NCBI GenBank assembly: GCA_963734685.1
Contig: CAVTIC010000006.1
Location: 124,001-188,000 of the forward strand
Source of the DNA: JAOUEA01 sp963734685
Lineage (GTDB): Bacteria; Actinomycetota; UBA4738; HRBIN12
Reading direction: 5' to 3'
DNA length: 64,000 nucleotides
Below the pieces are notes generated by a model. The model was not told the DNA's origin, ran no database searches, and was given only the letters and a program-made list of their open reading frames with translations. The position numbers and the translations under genes are program-made. Below, piece by piece: positions 1-8,113 of the stretch; within the stretch, counting starts at the first letter, position 1; each line of letters begins with the position of its first letter.

Positions 1-378
1 ATGTGGATGTTGATCGGCCTGATCCTCCTCTCGGTGATCCTCGCCGCACTTGCTCAGCTGACGCTGAAGCACGGCATGAACCAGGTTGCGGCGAACACGG
101 GCGAGCTGCATCTGAACGTGCACTCGCTCAAGGACGTCGCGTCGACCCTCGCCGTCTGGGGTGGGCTCTTGCTGTTCGGGTTGTCGGCGTTCGTGTGGCT
201 GGCGGTGCTCTCTCGGGCCTCGCTCTCGTTCGCCTACCCCTTCGCCTCGCTCACCTACGCGTTGATCCTGTTGGCGGACCGGTTCGTGTTGCACGAGCAG
301 ATCCCGCCGCTGCGCTGGGCGGGCGTGTTCTGCATCATGGTCGGCATCGTGCTCGTGGCACAGACCCCGCACCGGTGA
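1..378 (+). CDS. Small SMR/EamA-like membrane transporter subunit (possibly 5'-partial)
   Basis: This 125-residue protein is almost entirely hydrophobic, with about four predicted membrane segments (near residues 3-20, 48-70, 75-92 and 102-120). That layout and length match small multidrug resistance/ArnE-like proteins, which act as pairs to move lipid-linked sugars or drugs across the inner membrane. The first ATG is base 1 of the window, so the real start may lie upstream. Its TGA overlaps the GTG of the next gene, a glycosyltransferase. The coupling suggests a role with a lipid-linked sugar rather than drug efflux, but that is inference from context. Confidence 0.7.
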   Translation: MWMLIGLILLSVILAALAQLTLKHGMNQVAANTGELHLNVHSLKDVASTLAVWGGLLLFGLSAFVWLAVLSRASLSFAYPFASLTYALILLADRFVLHEQIPPLRWAGVFCIMVGIVLVAQTPHR

Positions 379-1256
379 CGGTCACGGTCGCTCCCGAGGC
401 CGCCGAGCTCGCGGTCGTGATCGTGAACTACAACGCCGGGGACTACCTCGAGCGTTGCCTGGCCTCGCTCGAGCGACACCGTGGTGAGATCGCGCTCGAC
501 GTGCTCGTGATCGACAATGCGTCGCACGACGGCTCGCACACCGCCGCCGTCGCGACCCACCCGTGGGCCCGCCTGATCGAGAATCCCACCAACGCCTATC
601 TCTCACCCGCGTGGAACCAGGGGATCCGCGAGACCGCCGCACGCTACCTGCTGCTGCTGAACCCGGACACCGAGTGGTGGAGAGGCACGCTGGCCGAGTA
701 CGTCGAGGTCGCGAAGGCGCACCCCCAAGCCGGCATCGTCGGCCCGCTGGTCCGCAACTCAGACGGCTCGATCTACGAGAGCGGCCGGCCATTCCCTCGC
801 GTGGTGGACGCGGTCGGGCACGCGTTCCTGGGCACGATGCGTCCCACCAATCGCTTCACCCGCCGCTACCACATGGACGGCTGGGACCGAACGAGCGAAC
901 GCACGGTCGACTGGGTGAGCGGCTGCTGCATGCTCTTCCCACGCAGCGCGTTGGAGGAAGTGGGGCTGTTCGACGAGGGTTTCCCGCTCTACGGCGAAGA
1001 GCTCGATATCGCGACCAGGCTCCACGTCGCGGGCCGCACCGTGCTGTACACGCCCGCGGTCGAGATCGTGCACGAGATCGGTGTGTCCACCGGGCGCAGC
1101 CGCCGGATGCTGCGGATGCACTCCGACAGCATCTACCGTTACTACCGGACGCACCGCGCCGCAGGGTGGCGGCGTCTCACCTTGCCGCTGGCGTGGGCGA
1201 CGCTGCGGGCTCGTGCCGAGCTCGAGGCCGTCCTGGGGAGGATCGCGACACGATGA
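375..1256 (+). CDS. Family 2 glycosyltransferase (rhamnosyltransferase-like)
   Basis: A 293-residue GT-A fold enzyme that would transfer a sugar from a nucleotide donor to a glycan or lipid acceptor at the cytoplasmic face. Visible motifs are VIVNYN near residue 15, VIDNASHDGS near 45 and the NPD donor/metal site at residues 96-98. An EELD segment late in the protein matches the acceptor-side acidic motif of RfbF/WbbL-like rhamnosyltransferases. The GTG at 375 is chosen because it overlaps the upstream stop (GTGA) and leaves only a short tail before the first strand. Its own stop overlaps the ATG of the next gene (ATGA). The sugar specificity cannot be read from sequence. Confidence 0.85.
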   Translation: MTVTVAPEAAELAVVIVNYNAGDYLERCLASLERHRGEIALDVLVIDNASHDGSHTAAVATHPWARLIENPTNAYLSPAWNQGIRETAARYLLLLNPDTEWWRGTLAEYVEVAKAHPQAGIVGPLVRNSDGSIYESGRPFPRVVDAVGHAFLGTMRPTNRFTRRYHMDGWDRTSERTVDWVSGCCMLFPRSALEEVGLFDEGFPLYGEELDIATRLHVAGRTVLYTPAVEIVHEIGVSTGRSRRMLRMHSDSIYRYYRTHRAAGWRRLTLPLAWATLRARAELEAVLGRIATR

Positions 1257-2272
1257 AGGCCGTCGTCCTGGTCGGGGGAGAGGGCACCCGCATGCGTCCG
1301 CTCACCGAGACCGTGCCCAAGCCCCTGCTGCCGCTGATGGACCGGCGATCGCTCGACCATGTGCTCGACCATCTCGCGCGCCACGGCGTGCACGAGGTCG
1401 TGCTCTCGTCGCCTTACCTCGAGGAGACGTTCCACCCGTTCATCGAAGCCCGCCACGGCGATCCGGCGATCACGTGGATCACCGAGAACCATGCCCTCGG
1501 CACCGGCGGCGCCATCGTGAACGCGCTCGAAGCAGCCGGCGAGGATCCATTCTTCGCGCTCAACGGCGACATCCTGACCGATCTCGACCTCACGGCGATG
1601 AAGGCGTTCCACGAAGCGCGCGGGGCAGCGGTCACGATCGCGCTTCACCATGTCGAGGACGCTCGCGCATTCGGACTCGTCGCCACCGACGAGGACGGTC
1701 GGGTGCTCGAGTTCCGGGAGAAGCCCGAGAACCCGATCCCCGGCGACATCAACGCGGGGACCTACCTGGTCGATCCGACGGTGCTCACCGACTGGACCTC
1801 CGGCGACACGATCTCGATCGAACGCGAGATCTTCCCGGCGGTGATCGACGCGGGCCACCCCGTCTACGGTTTCGTGGCCGACGCGTACTGGCTCGACCTG
1901 GGCACGCCCGAGAAGTATCTGCAGGCCCATTTCGACATGTTCGAAGGCAAGGTGCACGGCGTGAGCTATCCGTCGCCGTGGGTGGCGGAGGGCGCGGAGA
2001 TCGACCTGCGCGCCCATCTCGGCCGCTGGGTCGCGGTGAACGTGGGCGCGAGCGTGGGGCCCGACGCGCAGGTCGACGATTCGGTACTTCATGCCGGTTC
2101 GCGCGTCGAAACGGGGGCCAGACTGACCGGCTCGGTGTTGGCGCCCGGAGCCGTCGTGGGAGCGGGTGCCGTCGTCGCCGACAGCGTCATCGGGGAGCTG
2201 GCCAGCGTGCCCGAGGGCATGCGCCTCGTCGGCGCCCGTGTGGCGGCTGGCACGATGGCCTCCGCGTCGTGA
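1253..2272 (+). CDS. Sugar-1-phosphate nucleotidyltransferase (mannose-1-phosphate guanylyltransferase-like)
   Basis: A 339-residue enzyme that would make an NDP-sugar from NTP and sugar-1-phosphate. The N-terminal signature GGEGTRMRPLT (residues 8-18) is followed by PKP (22-24) as in GDP-mannose and glucose-1-phosphate pyrophosphorylases. N104-G105-D106 is the metal-binding NGD. The last 90 or so residues are valine/glycine/alanine-rich with hexapeptide-like spacing, typical of a left-handed beta-helix. The ATG at 1253 overlaps the upstream stop. It probably supplies activated sugar to the adjacent glycosyltransferase. Whether the product is GDP-mannose or a dTDP/UDP-sugar is undecided. Confidence 0.85.
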   Translation: MKAVVLVGGEGTRMRPLTETVPKPLLPLMDRRSLDHVLDHLARHGVHEVVLSSPYLEETFHPFIEARHGDPAITWITENHALGTGGAIVNALEAAGEDPFFALNGDILTDLDLTAMKAFHEARGAAVTIALHHVEDARAFGLVATDEDGRVLEFREKPENPIPGDINAGTYLVDPTVLTDWTSGDTISIEREIFPAVIDAGHPVYGFVADAYWLDLGTPEKYLQAHFDMFEGKVHGVSYPSPWVAEGAEIDLRAHLGRWVAVNVGASVGPDAQVDDSVLHAGSRVETGARLTGSVLAPGAVVGAGAVVADSVIGELASVPEGMRLVGARVAAGTMASAS

Positions 2273-4176
2273 CGCCGGCCGGCCGTCCGGAGAGGGATGC
2301 GTGTCGCGCCCTCAACCGGCCTCGGATCGCCGCCGATGCTGGTCGGGTGAGACCGACCGGGGGGTCGACCCGTATCCGGCGCGCGATCGTGTCCATGGTC
2401 GCAGCGGTGCTCGTCGCCGCGGCGCCTGCCCCGCTCGCCCTTGCCGCCGGTCCCGGTACCACGGTGCGGGGCACGACCGACGATCCCTTCACCGGATCGC
2501 CCGGGCCTGCGACACCCGCGATCGCAGGCAGCGGGAGTTTCCGGTTCTTCGGGTCCGGGTTCGGTCATGGCGTCGGCATGTCGCAGTGGGGCGCCTACGG
2601 CCTGGCCCGGATGGGCTGGACGCACCGACGGATCGTGAAGCACTTCTATCGAGGCACCCGCGTCCAGCGCCTCCGCGATCCAGTGCACAAGATCCGCGTC
2701 GGGCTCACGTGGGACCGTGCGACGATCCACGTGAGGGCCCAGGATGGCCCCGTTCGCCTGTGGGTCGGCAGACCTGGCGGCAGGCGCGTCGGGCGTATCC
2801 CGTCGGGTCGCACCTGGACGGTGCGTGCCACTTCGAGCGGCTTCGCGGTGCGCGACCATGAGGGATCGATGGTGGGAGGCGACACGTGGGGAGGCGCGTC
2901 GTTCGACCTGATCGCGACCCTCGAGCACGGCGCCAAGGCGTTCGTGCCCGAGGCCGACGCCGTCTACGGCAACGGCTTCGCCTATAGCCGCGGGCACCTC
3001 GAGTTCGACCTGTACCGCAGGGGCGGCTCGTGGAAGGAGCGGCTCGTGCTCCCGCTCGCCTTAGAGCAGTACCTGTACGGCCTCGGTGAGATGCCGAGCT
3101 CGTGGCCCACGGCCGCACTGCGGGCGCAGGCCGTGGCCGGCCGAACGTTCGCAACCTACGCGGTGAAACGGTCGGGTCCGAGGGCCGAGTGCAACTGCGA
3201 CATCACCGACGGCGCGAACGACCAGGTGTACGTGGGCTTCAACAAGGAAGGAGGCCCCGACGGCAACCGTTGGGTCGCCGCCGTGAACGGCACCCGTGGA
3301 CAGGTCATCACCCACGGGGGGAACGTGATCCAGGCCTTCTTCGCCGCTTCGGACGGGGGCCACTCCGACGCCGTCGAAGACGTATGGCACGGGGGGGACG
3401 ACGCCTTCGCGGTTCCGTACCTGAGGGCCGAATGCGACCCGGGGGAGAGCACGCCCGCCAACCCCTGGATCGACTGGCAGAAGTCCTTCTCGGCCGCCGA
3501 CCTGACGAGCCGGCTCTCCCCGTACACGGGCTCGGTCGGAACGGTGACCGGGTTCCGGCGTGTCCGTCGAGGCGACGGCGGACGCATCATCACCGCCTCG
3601 GTGCACGGCACCGCGGGCTCCGCCGTGATCACCGGCTCCGAGCTCCGCTGGGCGATCGGCGCATGGGACGGACGCATCTGGATCAACAAAGACCGGAACA
3701 TCACCGGAGCGATCCGGGAGCGGTACGACTCGGAGATGTGCCGTCCGGGACTGCCGACGACGTCGAACGGTTCGGTGCCGGGCGGCACCCGGCAGCGCTT
3801 CCAGAACGGGGCGATCTTCCGCAACGCCAGGGAACGGACCACCGTGTGGTTGCGGGGCCCGATCTACGCCGAGTACAAGACGATCGGCGGTCCGAAGGGT
3901 CCCCTCGGCTTGCCGAGCTCGCAGGTGGTCGACGTGAACCCCGGGGCCGGGACGCGGGCCCTGTTCGTCGAGGGGCGCATCCTCGCGAAGGCGGGCCTCG
4001 GCGCCCACGCTCTCTGGGGAAGGGTGCTCCGCGAGTACTTGCATCGTGGGGGCACCGATGGCTCCCTCGGGTTCCCCACGAGCCGGGTGCGCTCCGACGG
4101 CAGCGGCGGGTCGCTGGCCGAGTTCGAACACGGCTCGATCGTCTGCCCGCAGGGGCACACCTGCCGGCCGGGCTGA
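2269..4176 (+). CDS. Secreted SpoIID/LytB-domain protein with LGFP repeats
   Basis: About 635 residues if the GTG at 2269 is used. An in-frame GTG at 2347 would place the start closer to the signal peptide and is a real alternative. A basic stretch and hydrophobic core ending in an ALA-type site mark a secreted protein. The central part carries the SpoIID/LytB features: a GHGVGMSQWG motif near residue 100, then LPLALEQYLYGLGEMPSSWP and AVAGRTFATY. SpoIID enzymes are lytic transglycosylases acting on stem-peptide-free glycan. The C-terminal 130 residues contain LGFP-type repeats (GPLGLPSS, GSLGFPTS) that in actinobacteria anchor proteins to the cell wall. The gene overlaps the nucleotidyltransferase stop, so envelope remodelling and sugar activation are co-transcribed. 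Confidence 0.85.
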   Translation: MTPAGRPERDACRALNRPRIAADAGRVRPTGGSTRIRRAIVSMVAAVLVAAAPAPLALAAGPGTTVRGTTDDPFTGSPGPATPAIAGSGSFRFFGSGFGHGVGMSQWGAYGLARMGWTHRRIVKHFYRGTRVQRLRDPVHKIRVGLTWDRATIHVRAQDGPVRLWVGRPGGRRVGRIPSGRTWTVRATSSGFAVRDHEGSMVGGDTWGGASFDLIATLEHGAKAFVPEADAVYGNGFAYSRGHLEFDLYRRGGSWKERLVLPLALEQYLYGLGEMPSSWPTAALRAQAVAGRTFATYAVKRSGPRAECNCDITDGANDQVYVGFNKEGGPDGNRWVAAVNGTRGQVITHGGNVIQAFFAASDGGHSDAVEDVWHGGDDAFAVPYLRAECDPGESTPANPWIDWQKSFSAADLTSRLSPYTGSVGTVTGFRRVRRGDGGRIITASVHGTAGSAVITGSELRWAIGAWDGRIWINKDRNITGAIRERYDSEMCRPGLPTTSNGSVPGGTRQRFQNGAIFRNARERTTVWLRGPIYAEYKTIGGPKGPLGLPSSQVVDVNPGAGTRALFVEGRILAKAGLGAHALWGRVLREYLHRGGTDGSLGFPTSRVRSDGSGGSLAEFEHGSIVCPQGHTCRPG

Positions 4177-4195
4177 TCCTGTCCCGGGCCGACCG

Positions 4196-4963
4196 TCAGC
4201 AGTCGTCGGCGGCGCCGGCCTCGGGTGCGTTCGAGGTGCACGCGAAGGCTTGGGCGAAGCCACTTGCGACCGCCGTCGACTGGTCGGCGGTGATCGATCC
4301 CGGGCAGGTCTGCAACTGGTTCCAGGCCGCGAGCGCGACAGCAGTGCCCTCGGGCAGGCCGTCGTACGGCGCCGCCACGGTCATCGGCGCATCGGCCGAC
4401 ACGCCTTCGAGGGCCGCGACCACGTCTGGCGTGGCCGCTCCGTCGCCGTCGGCCCGGTAGTACAGCATCACGCCTGCGTGCTCCATGAAGTGCACCGCTG
4501 CGGGCTCGCTGGTGATCGGCTGGTCGTAGGAATCAGGTGACGAGGGCAGCACCTGACCGCCGTAGTGCTCACCGGAGGTCGCCGGGACCTGCGCGTAGGT
4601 GATCGGTGCCCCCTCGGCGACATGCTGTCCGGCCGGCGCATCTTTCGCGGGGGACGCGACGGTCGAGCATCCCGCCGCTTCCGCGGCTGCCACGGCCGCC
4701 GCGGGCACCGGGCGAGGATCCGCCGCTCTCTGGAGCCAGTAGAAGACGCCGACGGCAACGACCCCGGCCACGCCCACCACCGTGACCCGCCGCAGACGGT
4801 CGCCCCGCTCGGCGCGTCGCCGTTGCGCTTCTCGCGTCCGACGGGCCTGCTCCTTCCGCTCCCGGCGGCCCTCGTTGGCCGCGGGCGGTGCGCCCGATGT
4901 CGATCGGGCGCTCGAGCGACCCTCGCGGGCCGGCGTGCGCCGCTTCTTGTTCTTGTTCGTCAT
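4196..4963 (-). CDS. DUF3105 membrane-anchored protein (paralogue 1)
   Basis: A 255-residue protein with a highly basic, charged N-terminal tail of about 55 residues, one membrane helix near residues 58-78 and an exported domain. The exported part has the DUF3105 pattern: TSGEHYGG, then HFMEHAGVMLYYR, an APYDGLPEG segment and a late cysteine (LQTCPG). The function of DUF3105 is unknown. The start lies 2 nt after the stop of a paralogue, so the pair is one transcript. The 3' end faces the SpoIID-like gene across 19 nt. Confidence 0.8.
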   Translation of the reverse strand: MTNKNKKRRTPAREGRSSARSTSGAPPAANEGRRERKEQARRTREAQRRRAERGDRLRRVTVVGVAGVVAVGVFYWLQRAADPRPVPAAAVAAAEAAGCSTVASPAKDAPAGQHVAEGAPITYAQVPATSGEHYGGQVLPSSPDSYDQPITSEPAAVHFMEHAGVMLYYRADGDGAATPDVVAALEGVSADAPMTVAAPYDGLPEGTAVALAAWNQLQTCPGSITADQSTAVASGFAQAFACTSNAPEAGAADDC

Positions 4964-4965
4964 CG

Positions 4966-5763
4966 CTACATCACCGCGCCGGCTTCGGGGGCCTCGCCTG
5001 CGTACTCCCGATCCACCGTGGTCGGGAACGAGTACTGGCTCGTGAAGTCGAACGCCACCGCGAGGCTCGGCTGAACACACGTCTGAAGGCGTCGCCAGCC
5101 GACGAGCGCCATCTGCACGCCCTCGGGGAGCTGTCCGCCTGCGCCGTCGTAGTCGTAGGGCGCCACGATCACCCGATCCTGACCGACAGGATCGGTCTGG
5201 CCGTAGAAGTCCGCGATCGCGTCGATCTGCGCCTGCGGGGCGTCGGGCGAGTACCAGACCACCGACCCGCCGTGCTCGAGCGAGTGCAGCAGGGGGCCGA
5301 GGTCGGGGGGAGCGTCGTAGACGCCCGCCGGCAGTGTGGACGATCCGGTGTGCGGACCCGAGGCCGGCGGCGTGCTCGGATAGGTGTCGAGCGGCGGCAG
5401 CGACGGGAACCGCTCGTCGCCTTCGATGTGAGCCTGGTCGGCGTAGTCCGGGGAGCTCTTGTCGAACCCATCGTAGAAGCCGGTGGTCTGCACCGCCTCG
5501 CACCCCGAGGCCTGGAGGTCCGCCGAGGCCTGTTCCAGCAGGGTCGAGGCCGCCGGGAGCGCGGCGCTCGAGTCGCCGCCGGGCTGCAGGATCACCACGG
5601 CGACGACGACCGCCACAGCCGCGACGGCGACGAGGACGAGCCCGAGCGTGCGATTGCGTCGCCTCGCGGCCATCTGCCGCTGGATCGCCTCACGCTCGAG
5701 TCGGGCCTGTTCCTTGCGCTCGGCCTTGGTCGGCCGGCGGTCGTCGCTGGACCGTTTCGACAC
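4966..5763 (-). CDS. DUF3105 membrane-anchored protein (paralogue 2)
   Basis: A 265-residue paralogue of the next gene with the same layout: a charged basic tail, a membrane helix near residues 40-60 and an exported domain. Family hallmarks are PPASGPHT, SLEHGGSVVWY and VAPYDYD, and a cysteine in RLQTC. The GTG start is fixed by an AAGGAG Shine-Dalgarno 10 nt upstream. It lies 76 nt downstream of fbiB on the same strand. The tandem arrangement with divergent tails suggests an old duplication. No enzymatic function can be assigned. Confidence 0.82.
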   Translation of the reverse strand: MSKRSSDDRRPTKAERKEQARLEREAIQRQMAARRRNRTLGLVLVAVAAVAVVVAVVILQPGGDSSAALPAASTLLEQASADLQASGCEAVQTTGFYDGFDKSSPDYADQAHIEGDERFPSLPPLDTYPSTPPASGPHTGSSTLPAGVYDAPPDLGPLLHSLEHGGSVVWYSPDAPQAQIDAIADFYGQTDPVGQDRVIVAPYDYDGAGGQLPEGVQMALVGWRRLQTCVQPSLAVAFDFTSQYSFPTTVDREYAGEAPEAGAVM

Positions 5764-5839
5764 CGTCGGGGAACTCCTTCTCGAGGCGCGCGCAGCGCCT
5801 CGGAGGCAAAGGGTACCCAACGTCGGGCCGCCGAGGCCC

Positions 5840-7141
5840 TCACGACCAGGCTGTGATGTTCTCCTGGTCGATCGGGGGGCGCTGCTCCGGGGCGAGTCCC
5901 TCGGGCATCGGGCCGCAGGCCACGGTGCCAAGGGCGTCCCATCGATCGTCCATGCCGAGCGCCGCTCGCGCCTCGTCGCGGCAGAAGATCGATGTGCTGA
6001 GCCAGCAGCTCGCGAGTCCTTGCGCGGAGAGCGCGAGCAGCAGGTTCTGGATCGCCGCGCCTCCCGAGAGCAGGAACATCTGACGCTCGGCGTCCGCCCG
6101 TTCGGCATCGGCGTAGGCATCCGACTCCTCGAACGTGAGCCAGGGGACGATCAACGCCGGAGCACTCCCCAGAACGGCGTCGCTCGCAGCCAGGCGTCGC
6201 TCGATCACCGCATCGGATGCGCCGTCAGTAAGGAGATCCACCCGCCACGCCTCGGCCATCGCACCGAGGTAGCGCCGTTTGGCAGCAGCGGAGGTCAGCA
6301 CGCTGAAACGCCACGGCCGGGAGTGGTGCGGCGCCGGCGCGGTGCACGCCGCCTCGACCCCTGCCATGAGCGCCTCGCGGGCCACCCCGCCGGGCCCGAA
6401 GGACCTGATCGTTCGCCGGTCGTGAAGCGCCTGCAGGGGCGACGACCGGAACATGTCCTCGTCGGTGGGACGCACGAGGTCGACGGCGGACCCGCCGGAG
6501 GCGCCGAGTCGGTCGACGCCGCGCACGATCGCGACGGGCACCCTCGCGTCCTTGGCCATCACGAGACCGCTCGCCGCCGCGACCTCGTCCGCGACGGCCA
6601 CCACGGTCGCCTCGAGGGAGCCGCCCCGATCGTCGGACCGGCCGCGAAGATCGACGAGGGACGGCACTCCAGCGCATCCGATCGCGACGTTCACCACCCC
6701 GCTGCGCCAGGCTCGTCCGAAGGTGTCGGTGATCACGACCGCGAGGTCCGCGGCGCCCAGAGCGGCGCCGAGTCGCCCGCGCAGCGACCTCGCCGTCGCG
6801 TCGGGGTCTTCCGGCAGCAACGCGAGGGTGCCGGCGTCGAGGTTCGACGCGTCGACCCCCGCGTTTGCGCAGACGAAGCCGTGCCGCGTCTCAGCGATCA
6901 CGAGGTCGCCACGGACGGCCAGCACGCGCTTCGTCTCGCTCGCGATCGTGGCGGCCCGGTCAGCGCCCACCACGAGCCGGCCCTCGGCCTTCGATACGAT
7001 CTTCGAGGTGACCACGATCACGTCTCGGTCCCGGATGCCGGCGCCGTCGAGGGCCGACGCAATCAGCTCGGCGAGATCGTCGCCGGGACGCACCTCGGGC
7101 AGTCCTTCGACCGCGATCACCTCGACGCCGCGCCGGATCAC
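5840..7141 (-). CDS. fbiB: Bifunctional F420-0:L-glutamate ligase / nitroreductase-like FbiB
   Basis: A 433-residue two-domain protein. Residues 1 to about 245 are the CofE-type ligase that adds glutamates to F420-0, with the GDDLAELI, VVTSKIVSKAEGR and ITDTFGRAWR motifs. Residues from about 250 form an FMN-binding nitroreductase-like domain (HDRRTIRSFG, APAPHHSRPWRF). In mycobacterial FbiB that domain reduces dehydro-F420-0. Length and order match actinobacterial FbiB. The GTG start overlaps the fbiA stop as GTGA, so the two are translationally coupled. FbiA, FbiB and FbiC together indicate that the organism makes F420; the fbiD/cofC guanylyltransferase is not in this window. Confidence 0.95.
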   Translation of the reverse strand: MIRRGVEVIAVEGLPEVRPGDDLAELIASALDGAGIRDRDVIVVTSKIVSKAEGRLVVGADRAATIASETKRVLAVRGDLVIAETRHGFVCANAGVDASNLDAGTLALLPEDPDATARSLRGRLGAALGAADLAVVITDTFGRAWRSGVVNVAIGCAGVPSLVDLRGRSDDRGGSLEATVVAVADEVAAASGLVMAKDARVPVAIVRGVDRLGASGGSAVDLVRPTDEDMFRSSPLQALHDRRTIRSFGPGGVAREALMAGVEAACTAPAPHHSRPWRFSVLTSAAAKRRYLGAMAEAWRVDLLTDGASDAVIERRLAASDAVLGSAPALIVPWLTFEESDAYADAERADAERQMFLLSGGAAIQNLLLALSAQGLASCWLSTSIFCRDEARAALGMDDRWDALGTVACGPMPEGLAPEQRPPIDQENITAWS

Positions 7142-8085
7142 GGCAGGGCCTCCAGCACGGTTCGGGCGAGGCGTTCCGCCGCGGCGTCGTCGCTCATCAC
7201 GGTGTCCGTCACGACCGCGCGAACACCGGTCGCCTCGATCCGGCTCGCCGATGCACGGTCGCGCTCGTCGATCACCCACGCGCCCAGCAAGCCGTCGTAG
7301 GCCGCGGCCGCACCCACGGCGCTGACCTCGAGCCCGATCGCGGGCATCAGCTTGTCGGCCATGCCGGCCAGGGGTGCCCCGCCGACGATCCCGCTCACAC
7401 CCACGACCGCTCGTCGGCGGGCACCGATCGCGGCGCGCACGCCGGGAACGGCGAGGATCGGCCCCAACGAGACCACCGGGTTCGACGGGGGAAGCACCAC
7501 GATGTCGGCCGCCTCGATCGCCTCGAGCACACCGGGAGCCGGCCGGGCGGCGTCCACACCCAGGAACCGAACGGCCTTCACCTGGTCGGTGGCCCCGCGA
7601 CGAACCCAGTACTCCTGGAAGTGCAGATCGAGCCGGCGGCCCGTGTCGATGTCGACGGCGTCGATGCGTGTTTCGACGCGGTCGTCGGTGACGGGTATCA
7701 GGCGGGCGCGCACGCCGAAGCGACCGGCAACCCGCGTGACGACCTCCGACATCGTCGCTCCCTGGCGCAGCAGGTCGGTGCGTACCACGTGGGTCGCGAG
7801 ATCGAGATCTCCGAGGTTGAACCACGCGTCGGACGCACCGAAGGCTTGCAGCTCCTCGGTCGCGCGGAAGGACTCCTCGCGACGTCCCCACCCGCGTTCA
7901 CGATCGAACGCATCGCCGAGCCAGTAGGTGACCGAATCCGGATCGGGGCTCACGTGCAGGCCGTGCACGACGATGTCGTCGGCGACGTTCAGGATCACGG
8001 TGAGATCTGAGCCGTGCACGAGCCGATCCATGCCACGCAGGAACTTCCCCGCCCCGATGCCGCCCGCCAACGCCACAACCTTCAT
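7138..8085 (-). CDS. fbiA: Phosphoenolpyruvyl/2-phospho-L-lactate transferase FbiA (CofD)
   Basis: A 315-residue enzyme that joins the (enol)pyruvyl phosphate moiety to FO to give dehydro-F420-0 or F420-0. The N-terminal GGIGAGKFLRG (residues 8-18), the NVADDIVVHGLHVSPD segment and VLPPSNPVVSLGPIL are CofD signatures. The ATG at 8085 is chosen because MKVVALAGG begins the Rossmann strand. A TACGCT hexamer lies 8 nt upstream, so the mRNA is probably leaderless. It is divergent from fbiC with only 28 nt between the two starts. Confidence 0.95.
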   Translation of the reverse strand: MKVVALAGGIGAGKFLRGMDRLVHGSDLTVILNVADDIVVHGLHVSPDPDSVTYWLGDAFDRERGWGRREESFRATEELQAFGASDAWFNLGDLDLATHVVRTDLLRQGATMSEVVTRVAGRFGVRARLIPVTDDRVETRIDAVDIDTGRRLDLHFQEYWVRRGATDQVKAVRFLGVDAARPAPGVLEAIEAADIVVLPPSNPVVSLGPILAVPGVRAAIGARRRAVVGVSGIVGGAPLAGMADKLMPAIGLEVSAVGAAAAYDGLLGAWVIDERDRASASRIEATGVRAVVTDTVMSDDAAAERLARTVLEALP

Positions 8086-8093
8086 CGGCGGAC

Positions 8094-8106
8094 AGCGTAG
8101 TAGGCT
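8094..8106. promoter_or_regulatory. Back-to-back -10 elements for fbiA and fbiC
   Basis: Two TAnnnT hexamers point away from each other 1 bp apart: TACGCT on the minus strand (8099-8094) for fbiA and TAGGCT on the plus strand (8101-8106) for fbiC. Each lies 7-8 nt from its start codon, so both mRNAs would start at or next to the start codon. I see no convincing -35 on either side. Confidence 0.6.
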
Positions 8107-8113
8107 CGCGAAC

